DNA of 64,000 bases. Source: Salarchaeum japonicum_A (lineage in GTDB: Archaea > Halobacteriota > Halobacteria > Halobacteriales > Halobacteriaceae). The notes beneath the pieces are model-generated. The model was not told where the DNA came from. It did no database searches and saw only the letters and a list, made by a program, of their open reading frames with translations. The stretch lies in contig NZ_JBNAMV010000004.1 of assembly GCF_049705945.1 (NCBI RefSeq), positions 1,798,001 to 1,862,000 of the forward strand, in the 5' to 3' direction. This document shows, piece after piece, positions 25,160-32,286 of the stretch (the stretch's first letter is position 1; every line of letters begins with the position of its first letter). The position numbers and the translations under genes are program-made.

Positions 25160-26341
25160 ATGCAGAATCCACCCGAGGTCGGCGAACTGACGCCGCCCGA
25201 CCGCACCCTGATGGGACCGGGGCCGAGTCCCGTTCATCCGCGCGTGCTGCGGTCGATGAGCACGCCGCTGGTCGGCCATCTCGACCCCGCGTTCGTCGAC
25301 ATCATGGACGAGACGCAGGACCTCCTCCGGTACGCGTTCCGGACGGAGAACGAGTGGACGCTGCCAGTCTCCGGAACCGGGAGCGCGGCGATGGAGGCCG
25401 CCATCGGCAACCTCGTCGAACCCGGGGACACGATGCTCGTTCCGACCAACGGCTACTTCGGCGGGCGGATGGCGGAGATGGCGCGTCGCGCCGGCGGCGA
25501 GGTCGTTCACGTGGACGCGCCGTGGGGCGAACCGCTCGACCCCGTGGACGTGCAGGCCGCGTTCGACGCGCACCAGCCGGACCTGTTCGGGTTCGTGCAC
25601 GCCGAAACCTCGACGGGCGTCCGTCAACCCCAGGTGTCGGAACTCACGCGTATCGCGCACAGTCACGACGCGCTCGTCGTCGCGGACACCGTCACGTCGC
25701 TCGGCGGCGTCGAACTCCGCGTGGACGACTGGAACATCGACGCGGCGTACGCCGGCCCCCAGAAGTGCCTGTCGTGTCCGCCCGGCGCGAGCCCGCTCAC
25801 GCTGAACGACGACGCGATGGACAAAGTCCTCTCACGAGAGACGCCCGCGCGCTCGTGGTACCTCGACCTCAGCCTCCTCGAAGGCTACTGGGGCGACGAG
25901 CGCGCGTACCACCACACCGCGCCCGTCACGAACGTGTACGCGCTCCGCGAAGCCCTCCGCCTCGTCGCCGAGGAGGGCATCAAGGAGCGCTGGGCGCGCC
26001 ACCGCAGAGTCGCCGGCGCGCTCAAATCAGGCGTCGAAGCGATGGGACTCGAACTGAACCCCGAGGACGACTACTGGCTCCCGAGCCTGAACGCCGTTCG
26101 CGTCCCCGACGGCGTCACGGATGCCGCCGTCATCGACTTCCTCCGCGACCACTACGACCTCGAAATCGCCGGCGGACTCGGCGACCTTTCCGGAGAAATA
26201 TTCAGAATCGGCTGCATGGGACACGGCGCGCGCGAGAAGAACGTCGCGTTCCTCCTCACCGCGCTCGCCGACGCCCTCGACAGCCTCGGTGCGAACGTCG
26301 ACCCCACGGGCGGTCTCGACGCGGCCCGCGACTCACTCTGA
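25160..26341 (+). CDS. Class V aminotransferase (alanine-glyoxylate / serine-pyruvate type)
   Basis: The 393-residue PLP enzyme opens with LMGPGPSPVHPRVLRSMSTP, the substrate-binding GPGPS motif of the alanine-glyoxylate/serine-pyruvate group. SGTGSAAMEAAIGNL is the phosphate-binding part, VADTVTSLGGVE carries the cofactor Asp, and AGPQKCLSCPPGAS the catalytic Lys. FRIGCMGHGAREKNV is the C-terminal Arg motif. It probably converts glyoxylate and alanine to glycine and pyruvate or acts on serine. The start at 25160 is chosen over an in-frame ATG 27 bp upstream because an ACGCTTTTG box lies about 30 bp before it. Confidence 0.92.
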   Translation: MQNPPEVGELTPPDRTLMGPGPSPVHPRVLRSMSTPLVGHLDPAFVDIMDETQDLLRYAFRTENEWTLPVSGTGSAAMEAAIGNLVEPGDTMLVPTNGYFGGRMAEMARRAGGEVVHVDAPWGEPLDPVDVQAAFDAHQPDLFGFVHAETSTGVRQPQVSELTRIAHSHDALVVADTVTSLGGVELRVDDWNIDAAYAGPQKCLSCPPGASPLTLNDDAMDKVLSRETPARSWYLDLSLLEGYWGDERAYHHTAPVTNVYALREALRLVAEEGIKERWARHRRVAGALKSGVEAMGLELNPEDDYWLPSLNAVRVPDGVTDAAVIDFLRDHYDLEIAGGLGDLSGEIFRIGCMGHGAREKNVAFLLTALADALDSLGANVDPTGGLDAARDSL

Positions 26342-26638
26342 GGGCGCTCGCGCGACCTCGTACTCGCCGTCCTCCTCGACCCCGATGACCGCATAGTCGT
26401 AGTCCGGTGCGGCTCGGTCGAGAAGTTCCCCGAGGTCCGGAACGTAGTCTTTCCACGTCACGAAACAACGCATTCGGTCGCCCGACGGCGTGTCTACGTC
26501 GTCCGTGACCGCGAGCACCTCGACCTCCTTCCAATCCCGGGCCGCCGTGAACGTCGCGCCGTCGCCCGCGACGCTGTACCCGAGGTCGGCGAAGATCGAC
26601 TTGGCTTCCTCAGACGGTGGGCCGATGTGTGACACCAT
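26333..26638 (-). CDS. Haloarchaeal conserved protein, 101 aa
   Basis: A small acidic soluble protein beginning MVSHIGPPSEEAKSIFADLGY. The order of predicted elements is helix, two strands, a Trp-containing stretch (RCFVTWKDYVPDLGELL), helix and strand. This looks like members of a haloarchaea-specific family (possibly DUF7116) of unknown role. It overlaps the end of the aminotransferase gene by 9 bp on the other strand. A minus-strand TATA-like box (CTTATC, 26665-26671) and a 6-bp inverted repeat lie in front, so expression may be controlled by a repressor. Confidence 0.75.
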   Translation of the reverse strand: MVSHIGPPSEEAKSIFADLGYSVAGDGATFTAARDWKEVEVLAVTDDVDTPSGDRMRCFVTWKDYVPDLGELLDRAAPDYDYAVIGVEEDGEYEVARAPSE

Positions 26639-26642
26639 CTAC

Positions 26643-26665
26643 CACACTCTACATCGACAAGTGTG
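26643..26665 (-). promoter_or_regulatory. Inverted repeat between TATA box and start of the 101-aa protein gene
   Basis: CACACT (26643-26648) and AGTGTG (26660-26665) form a perfect 6-bp inverted repeat with 11 bp between the arms. It lies 5-27 bp upstream of the minus-strand ATG and touches the TATA-like box, the place where haloarchaeal repressors bind. The binding protein is unknown. Confidence 0.4.
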
Positions 26666-26684
26666 ATAAGCTTTACCGCCCACC

Positions 26685-26949
26685 TTTTTGCGGGTCGGGT
26701 GCGCTTCGCGCACCGCTCCCCGCAAAAATCTGGACCAAAAAGGCCGGTCGGCTTCGCCGACCGGGGAACGGCGCATCTCCGATGCGCCGACAGAACCGCC
26801 ACCGCGCCATTACCGCAGGACGCTAGATGAGAGTCTAACTCTTGTGACCGAGTGAATTCAGTAAACGCGAGTAGTTCTTCGAACTATTCGTGTGCCGCGT
26901 TCCCGCGAGTGAGAGCCAGGCGCGTGAGTGAAGTCTCCGACTTCACTCA
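26685..26949. repeat. Array of five hairpins with C(TTC)G or C(TCC)G triloops
   Basis: The 305-bp spacer between two minus-strand genes contains no gene but five perfect or near-perfect hairpins: GGTGCGC/GCGCACC (26698-26714), itself enclosed by TTTTTGCGGG/CCCGCAAAAA (26685-26728); CCGGTCGGC/GCCGACCGG (26744-26764); CGGCGCATC/GATGCGCCG (26769-26789); a 10-bp stem with one G-T pair (26868-26890); and TGAGTGAAGTC/GACTTCACTCA (26925-26949). Stem sequences are unrelated, but every loop is TTC or TCC closed by C-G. The last hairpin overlaps the stop of the zinc-ribbon gene. Bases 26790-26867 hold nothing recognisable. Confidence 0.85.
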
Positions 26950-27179
26950 TGGGCCGCGTCCCATTCGTCGGGTTTGCGGAGGTTGCCGCAGTCGTTGCAT
27001 TGGATGCGGCCCATGGAGTCCATGGCGTTGTCGAGGGTTTCGCAGTTGAGACAGTACCAGCCGTATTTGCGTTCTCGGTCGAGGTCGCGGTAGACGGTGA
27101 GGAAGGGCGCTTTCTCGCCGCGTTCGCCCTCGTCCTCGGCGACGTAGAGAGTCTCGCCGTCGGCCGTGATTTCGAACAT
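26943..27179 (-). CDS. Small zinc-ribbon protein, 78 aa
   Basis: The N-terminal half is a beta hairpin (MFEITADGETLYVAEDE). The second half has WYCLNCETLDNAMDSMGRIQ followed by CNDCGNLR, two C-x2-C knuckles that would bind one zinc ion. This matches small haloarchaeal zinc-ribbon proteins (DUF5816-like). Partners are unknown; such ribbons usually bind nucleic acid or protein. Its last codons lie within the final hairpin of the adjoining array, which may terminate its transcript. It is divergent from the 5'-nucleotidase gene. Confidence 0.75.
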   Translation of the reverse strand: MFEITADGETLYVAEDEGERGEKAPFLTVYRDLDRERKYGWYCLNCETLDNAMDSMGRIQCNDCGNLRKPDEWDAAHE

Positions 27180-27249
27180 ATCGGGAGAAGGCGATGGCGG
27201 TCCTTAGCGATGACGACACGTTCAATGCCGCGGGCCGATAGCTGTCTGT

Positions 27250-28620
27250 ATGAGTCTTCGTTTCCTCCACTATTCGGACGTGGAGAACGCCCACGACGAC
27301 CCCGAGCGCATCGGGCGGCTCGCGGGCGCGCTCCGCGAACTCGCCGACGACGGGACCGTGGTCGCGGGCACGGGCGACAACACGTCCCCGGGGGTGCTGC
27401 CGCTGGTGACGGAAGGAATGCAGGCCGTGGACTTCTTCGAGGCGGCGGGGACGGACGTGGAGACGTTCGGAAACCACGACTTCGACTACGGCGTCGAGGC
27501 GACGCGGCGCGTGGTCGCGGCGTCCCCCCAGACGTGGGTGAGCGCGAACGTCCGCGAGGACGGCGAACGGTTCGCGGCGGACGAGGGTGTCGTGCCGTGG
27601 CTCGTCATCGAGCGCGCCGGCACTCGCGTCGGCGTGACCGGCGTCACCGACCCCAAAACGCCCTCGATAAATCCGAACGCGGGCGCGGTGACGTTCGAGA
27701 ATCCGATCGAAGCGGTGCGGGAGGCCGCGGCAGAACTCCGTGACGCGGGCGCCGAGTACGTTGTCGTGCTGAGTCACCTGGGGAACGGTGACCAGGAACT
27801 CGCAGTCGAGACCGACGTGGACGTGGTGCTCGGCGGGCACGTCCACTCGGAACTCCAGGAGCGCATCGAGGGCACGCTCCTCACCCGTCCGGGCGTGAAC
27901 GGCGAGGTCGTCTACGAGGTCGAACTCGGACGAGACCCCGCGGTCACCCGCCACCGCGTCGCGGATTTCGGCGTGAACGAATCTGTCGCGGGTGCGCTCC
28001 GCGAGCGCGAGTCCGACGCCGCGCTGGACGAAGTTGTCGCGCATGTCACCGACCCAATCGAGCGCTCCGAGGCGACGACGTTCCGCGGGGAGAGCCGCAT
28101 CGGGAACTTCGTCGCGGACGCGTACCGGTGGGCGGGCGACGCCGACGTGGGCCTCCAGAACAGCGGCGGCATCCGCTCTGGCCCCGACCTCGCGGGCGAC
28201 GTGACCGTGAGCGACCTCGTCTCCGTCGTCCCCTTCGACGAACCCGTCGCCGTCGCGGAACTCACTGGCGAGGAACTCCGCACCGTCCTCCGGCAATCCC
28301 ACGGCGCGACCGTCGGGTTCGGCGAGGCCGACTGGTGGCACTCCCACGTCAGCGGCGTCGAACTCGTCTGGGACACGACACGAGAAGAACTCGTCGAGGT
28401 CACGGTCGGCGGCGACCCGCTCGACCCCGATGCGACGTACACCATGGCGACGAACGACTACCTCTTCCACACCGACCACGAGTTCCCGCTGCTCGACCAC
28501 AACCACCGCACGGGCACGCTGGACACCCAGTACGAGGTGCTCGCCGCGTACGCCCGCGAGTTCGGTATCGACCCCGCTGTCGAGGGACGGATTCGGCGGC
28601 GGCCGACGAAGGAGGCTTAG
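27250..28620 (+). CDS. 5'-nucleotidase/UshA-type metallophosphoesterase, cytoplasmic
   Basis: The 456-residue protein has an N-terminal metallophosphoesterase domain (FGNHDFDYG, VVLSHLGNGDQE and GGHVHSEL metal motifs) and a C-terminal 5'-nucleotidase domain (NSGGIRSG, VVPFDEPVAVAELTGEEL, ATNDYLF). The usual first metal motif N-D-x-H appears here as YSDVENAH, so one ligand is changed. There is no signal peptide, in contrast to secreted UshA. It probably dephosphorylates nucleotides or cyclic nucleotides inside the cell. A uspA-type gene follows 23 bp downstream. Confidence 0.9.
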   Translation: MSLRFLHYSDVENAHDDPERIGRLAGALRELADDGTVVAGTGDNTSPGVLPLVTEGMQAVDFFEAAGTDVETFGNHDFDYGVEATRRVVAASPQTWVSANVREDGERFAADEGVVPWLVIERAGTRVGVTGVTDPKTPSINPNAGAVTFENPIEAVREAAAELRDAGAEYVVVLSHLGNGDQELAVETDVDVVLGGHVHSELQERIEGTLLTRPGVNGEVVYEVELGRDPAVTRHRVADFGVNESVAGALRERESDAALDEVVAHVTDPIERSEATTFRGESRIGNFVADAYRWAGDADVGLQNSGGIRSGPDLAGDVTVSDLVSVVPFDEPVAVAELTGEELRTVLRQSHGATVGFGEADWWHSHVSGVELVWDTTREELVEVTVGGDPLDPDATYTMATNDYLFHTDHEFPLLDHNHRTGTLDTQYEVLAAYAREFGIDPAVEGRIRRRPTKEA

Positions 28621-28643
28621 GCCCCCCGAGTGTACGCGTCCCC

Positions 28644-29048
28644 ATGACACTCGTCGTTGTTCCGGTTCGCTATCCGCTCACGGAACACTCGAAGGGAACG
28701 CTCTCGGCGGCTATCGAGGAGGCGCGCGACCGCGGCGCCGACCTCACCATTCTCCACGTAAACCTCTATCAGGACGACCGGCGGGTGACGCGAACCGCGC
28801 TCAAGCACGCCGTCGAGCGCGCGTTCGGGACGCTCGACTTCGCGCGGTACGTCGTCCGGCGGAGCTTCCTCGTCGAACAGGCCATCCTCGACGAGGTCGC
28901 GGACGAGGGCGCGGACGTGGTCGTCATCGGCCACAAACAGATGCCGCGATGGCGGCGCACGCTCCGCCGGCTGTTCGGCACGCCCGACATCGAGTCCTTC
29001 CTCCGCGCCGAGCTCGACTGCGACCTCATCAGCGTTCCCGGTCGCTGA
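28644..29048 (+). CDS. UspA-like alpha/beta protein, 134 aa
   Basis: The start is ATG 28644 (MTLVVVPVRYPLTEHSKGTL). The order of strands and helices and the VVVIGHKQMPRWRRTLRRLF stretch fit the universal stress protein fold, but the ATP-binding G-x2-G-x9-G(S/T) signature is replaced by a basic segment. It may therefore be of the non-ATP-binding type. It lies 23 bp after the 5'-nucleotidase gene, probably cotranscribed, and its last 20 bp overlap the end of the convergent MscS gene. Confidence 0.8.
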   Translation: MTLVVVPVRYPLTEHSKGTLSAAIEEARDRGADLTILHVNLYQDDRRVTRTALKHAVERAFGTLDFARYVVRRSFLVEQAILDEVADEGADVVVIGHKQMPRWRRTLRRLFGTPDIESFLRAELDCDLISVPGR

Positions 29049-29925
29049 CAGTCGGGTCGGGACGCTCGCTCGTGTCGTCGAACACCAGATGCCGGTGCGG
29101 GTACGCGATGTTCACGGAGTCCGTCTCCGACAGTTTCTCCCACACCTTCTCCTGGACCTTCGAGCGGACGGAGAGGAGCTTGTACGGCTCGCGCGCCCAG
29201 TACCGGAGCGTGAGGTTCACGGAACTGTCGCCGTACTCGTCGATGTAGCACGTCGGTTTCGCGGGATAGCGCGCGCTCCCGATGCGGACGCCCGGCCCGC
29301 CGGAGATGACGTCGTCCACCTCGCCCGCCGCCGTCTCGATGAGCCGCCGCGCCTCGTCCAGATCTCCCTCGTATGTCACGCCGATTTTGAGCGAGAGCCG
29401 CGTGCGCTCGTCCTCCGCGGAGTAGTTAATGATGTCGCGCTCGCGCATCGTCCCGTTCGGAACCACCAGGAACGTGTTGTCGAGCGTGAACACCTTCGTG
29501 TACCGGAGCGTGATATCCTCCACGAACCCGCGCTCGCCCGTGTCCGTGATTTCCACGAGGTCTCCGATTTCGTACGGCTGGTCGGCGAGCACGAACACGC
29601 CGTTGATGACGCTCCCGACGATGGGCGCGAGCACGAGACCGAGCACCGCGGAGAACACCGTGACGGAGAGCACGAGGTCGCCGAGTCCCAGCCCGAGGAA
29701 CCCCATCGCGGCGAACACGCCCACGAGGAGGGAGCCGACGCGGAGCGCCCGCAGGATGGTTCGAGAGACGCTCGGGCGCTGGAACCGCCGCGCCACCCGC
29801 CGGCCGAGCACGCGCACGAGGACTTTCCCCGCGTACCAGCCGACGACGATGACGACGACCGCGAACAAGAGGTTCCACTCCTCGCGGCCCCACCAGTCGA
29901 GCGACACCAATCCCTCCGCGACCAT
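29029..29925 (-). CDS. MscS-family mechanosensitive ion channel, 298 aa
   Basis: The start chosen is ATG 29925 (MVAEGLVSLDWWG). Three N-terminal membrane helices end with the pore helix and SVINGVFVLADQPYEIGDLVEI, the start of the MscS beta domain; DITLRYTKVFTLDNTFLVVPNG is the family hallmark. A full C-terminal alpha/beta vestibule follows (YWAREPYKLLSVRSKVQEKVW). It opens on membrane tension to release solutes during osmotic downshift, important for a cell using high internal salt. The 3' end overlaps the convergent UspA-like gene by 20 bp. Confidence 0.9.
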   Translation of the reverse strand: MVAEGLVSLDWWGREEWNLLFAVVVIVVGWYAGKVLVRVLGRRVARRFQRPSVSRTILRALRVGSLLVGVFAAMGFLGLGLGDLVLSVTVFSAVLGLVLAPIVGSVINGVFVLADQPYEIGDLVEITDTGERGFVEDITLRYTKVFTLDNTFLVVPNGTMRERDIINYSAEDERTRLSLKIGVTYEGDLDEARRLIETAAGEVDDVISGGPGVRIGSARYPAKPTCYIDEYGDSSVNLTLRYWAREPYKLLSVRSKVQEKVWEKLSETDSVNIAYPHRHLVFDDTSERPDPTVSDRER

Positions 29926-30004
29926 ACCGGACGCACGACGCCGGCCCCCTAAACCGTTGCCCACCGCGGCAACCCCTAAGCCCCTTCCCGGAATAGCCTA
30001 GGGC

Positions 30005-30772
30005 ATGACGAACGCGAACCGGTTCGCCGCCGCCCCGCTCACGCACGACGAACCAGACTTCTCTATCACCCACGAAACCGATCCGAGAGGCGCTCTCATC
30101 GCGGGATTCTCCAGTTTCGGCCTCGCCGGCCTCACCGCCGTCGACTACCTCGTCGACCGACTCGACCTCGAAGAAACCGGCCACATCACCGTCGACTCAC
30201 TCCCCTCCATCACGCCCTTCGAGAACGGCCGACCCCGCCACCACACCCGATTCTTCTCCCGGGACGACCTCGACATCACCGTCCTCACCGGCGAACTCTA
30301 CGTCCCCCAGCTCGCCGCCGACGCACTCACCACCGCAATCACCGACTGGGTCGGTGAAAACGACGTGCAGGAAATCGCCGTTCCCGCCGGTATTCCGCTC
30401 GCCCACGGTCCCGACGACCACCGCACGTTCTACATCGCCACCCCCGACTACCACGAGAAACGCCTCACCGACCACGACATCCCCCCGATGGGCTCCGGCT
30501 TCCTCGACGGCGTCAACGCCGGCATCCTCGAACACGCCATCGACACCGACCTCGCCGCCGCCACCTACGTCACCCCCGCCCACGCCGAAGTCCCCGATGT
30601 CGAAGCCAGCCTCCGCCTCCTCGACACCTTAGACACCGTCTACGACCTCGACCTCGACACCGAACCCCTCCAACAGTTCGCCAAACAAGTCCGCGACTAC
30701 TACGCCGAACTCAACGCCCGCGTCGAGGACGTCGACGACTCCCAGCGCCCCGACGACCGCATGTACATGTAG
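30005..30772 (+). CDS. PAC2-family (proteasome assembly chaperone-like) protein
   Basis: This 255-residue protein has the PAC2 pattern: GALIAGFSSFGLAGLTAVDYL at the N-terminus, DITVLTGELYVPQ in the middle and PPMGSGFLDGVNAGILEHAI near residue 165. Family members are ATP-grasp-adjacent or proteasome-assembly-like proteins; PAC2 in eukaryotes helps to build the proteasome alpha ring, and archaeal members are presumed chaperones. The coding strand is very rich in C at third positions, even for this genome. It is convergent with the ProRS-like gene, with a T-rich terminator region between. Confidence 0.85.
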   Translation: MTNANRFAAAPLTHDEPDFSITHETDPRGALIAGFSSFGLAGLTAVDYLVDRLDLEETGHITVDSLPSITPFENGRPRHHTRFFSRDDLDITVLTGELYVPQLAADALTTAITDWVGENDVQEIAVPAGIPLAHGPDDHRTFYIATPDYHEKRLTDHDIPPMGSGFLDGVNAGILEHAIDTDLAAATYVTPAHAEVPDVEASLRLLDTLDTVYDLDLDTEPLQQFAKQVRDYYAELNARVEDVDDSQRPDDRMYM

Positions 30773-30775
30773 ACG

Positions 30776-30842
30776 GACTTTTTTCCAGTTCGGGGTCGCT
30801 ATCGCGACCCACTCACTGCAAAAACCTCCACTAAAAAAAGCC
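30776..30842. terminator. Bidirectional T-rich terminator region with hairpin
   Basis: A T6 run (30779-30784) follows the PAC2 stop, and an A7 run (about 30834-30840) gives T7 for the opposite transcript that ends at 30848. Between them is a hairpin GGGTCGC/GCGACCC with a TATC loop (30793-30810). This suits two convergent transcripts. Confidence 0.6.
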
Positions 30843-30847
30843 GCGAA

Positions 30848-32137
30848 CTACCGGGCGCTTCGAGCCTCTCGTTGTGAATGCGCTGCTGACTTGGTTCCGT
30901 ATTTCGCTATCGCGTCGGGGACTTCGTCGGGGGCGAGGTCGTGTTGGTCGCCGTCGCGGGTTTCGAGTTCGACGCGGCCGGTGTCGCGGTAGTGGTTGCC
31001 GACGACGATTTTCGCGGGGATGCCGAGGAGGTCGGATTCAGCGAAGCGCTCGCCGACGGACTGGTCGGCGTCGTCGTAGAGCAGGACGCCGTCGCAGGCG
31101 TCGTGGATGGCGTCCGCGGTCTCCTTTACGTCGCCATCGTAGCCGATGGGGACGATGGCGGCGCGGTAGGGAGCGACGCAGCCCCAGTCCGTGACGGGCC
31201 ACCGGAGGCCGTCCTCGTCCGCGTGCTGGCGTGCGAGCGTCTGAACGAGGCGGTCGATGCCGAGGCCGTAGCTCGCCATCAGAACCGCGCGCTCGTCGCC
31301 GTCCGCGTCGTCCACGGTGAACTCCATTTCGTCGGAGTACCGCGTGCCGAGGTCGAAGACGTGTCCGACCTCGACACCGGCGGTCTCTCGAACGCGTGTG
31401 CCGCAGTCGGGACATGCCTCGATAGCCTCGAAGTCGCCGTGCTCGTCCGTGACGCCGAACCGGCAGTCAGGACACCGCTTGAGGCGCTCCCCGCCGGTGT
31501 CGACGACCGCGACGAACTCCTCGGAACGCGTCCCGCCCATCACGCTGTTCTCGGCGCGACAGACCGCGTAGTCCACGCTGAGATCCGTGAGGATGCGTTC
31601 GTAGGCGTCGCGGACGCGGCGGTAGGTCGCGTCGAGGCTCTCCTGGGTAGTGTGGACGCTGTAGGCGTCCTTCATCCGGAACTCCTTCGCGCGAACCAGG
31701 CCGTCGCGGGCGCGGTCGTCCCGGAACTTCGCGTCCACCTGATAGACGAGCAGGGGGAGGTCGTCGTAGGAGCGAACGAGACCGTCGAACAGGTGGACGA
31801 CGCCCTCCTCGTGGCTGGGCGCGAGGCACATCGCCTGCCCGTCGCGGTTCTCGAACGTGAACATCTCGCCCTCGAAGCTCGCCCAGCGCCCGGATTCGCG
31901 CCACCGGTCGGCGTACTGGAGGCCGGGCAGCGACACTTCTTGCGCGCCGATTTCGGTCATCCGCTCGCGGACGCACGCGGTGACGTGCTCGCGGACGCGG
32001 TGGCCGGCGGGCGAAAACCCCCAGAGCCCGCTTCCGAATCCGTGAATCAGTCCGGCGCGCGCGAGGAGTTTCGCCGTCTCGGAGCCCGCGCCCCTGGTCT
32101 CGCGGCTCGCGGGCAGGAACGCGTCGCTACGACGCAT
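30848..32137 (-). CDS. Bacterial-type prolyl-tRNA synthetase-like protein without editing domain
   Basis: This class II synthetase is 429 residues from ATG 32137 (MRRSDAFLPASRET). Motif 2 (VYQVDAKFRDD ... VRAKEFRMKDAYS), the MGGTRSEEFVAV stretch and GVEVGHVFDLGTRYSDEM identify it as a bacterial-type ProRS, and SYGLGIDRL is motif 3. The roughly 180-residue INS editing domain is absent, as in alpha-proteobacterial and mitochondrial forms. A CPDC...CPDC pair suggests a zinc knuckle. Haloarchaea normally carry an archaeal-type ProRS elsewhere, so this may be a second, special-purpose enzyme. It follows the YcaO gene on the same strand after 149 bp; the two may cooperate in making or protecting a modified peptide. 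Confidence 0.85.
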   Translation of the reverse strand: MRRSDAFLPASRETRGAGSETAKLLARAGLIHGFGSGLWGFSPAGHRVREHVTACVRERMTEIGAQEVSLPGLQYADRWRESGRWASFEGEMFTFENRDGQAMCLAPSHEEGVVHLFDGLVRSYDDLPLLVYQVDAKFRDDRARDGLVRAKEFRMKDAYSVHTTQESLDATYRRVRDAYERILTDLSVDYAVCRAENSVMGGTRSEEFVAVVDTGGERLKRCPDCRFGVTDEHGDFEAIEACPDCGTRVRETAGVEVGHVFDLGTRYSDEMEFTVDDADGDERAVLMASYGLGIDRLVQTLARQHADEDGLRWPVTDWGCVAPYRAAIVPIGYDGDVKETADAIHDACDGVLLYDDADQSVGERFAESDLLGIPAKIVVGNHYRDTGRVELETRDGDQHDLAPDEVPDAIAKYGTKSAAHSQREARSAR

Positions 32138-32244
32138 CCATGTCACCTCTGAAGCCGCAACTACGGAGCGTGCGCTGACGGACGGCAGGAACAGTACTAT
32201 CTCGGAACACGTCCACGAGCCGTGCTGAACTCGCGGATGGATGC

Positions 32245-32256
32245 GTGATGCATCAC
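32245..32256. promoter_or_regulatory. 12-bp perfect palindrome in the leader of the ProRS-like gene
   Basis: GTGATGCATCAC reads the same on both strands. It lies in the 149-bp gap between the YcaO stop and the ProRS-like start. The gap has unbiased third positions in the frame that happens to be open, so it is non-coding. A dimeric regulator could bind here. Confidence 0.4.
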
Positions 32257-32286
32257 CGAACTCTCTCCGCTCGGTCGTCAAACCAG

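Noticed and set aside
26639..26942. CRISPR array in the hairpin-rich spacer
   Set aside because: The hairpins differ in sequence and spacing, so there is no direct repeat with spacers.
32138..32281. 48-residue N-terminal extension or precursor peptide before the ProRS-like gene
   Set aside because: The frame is open but third positions are not G/C-biased, there is no leader/core pattern and it runs straight into the synthetase; more likely a non-coding leader.
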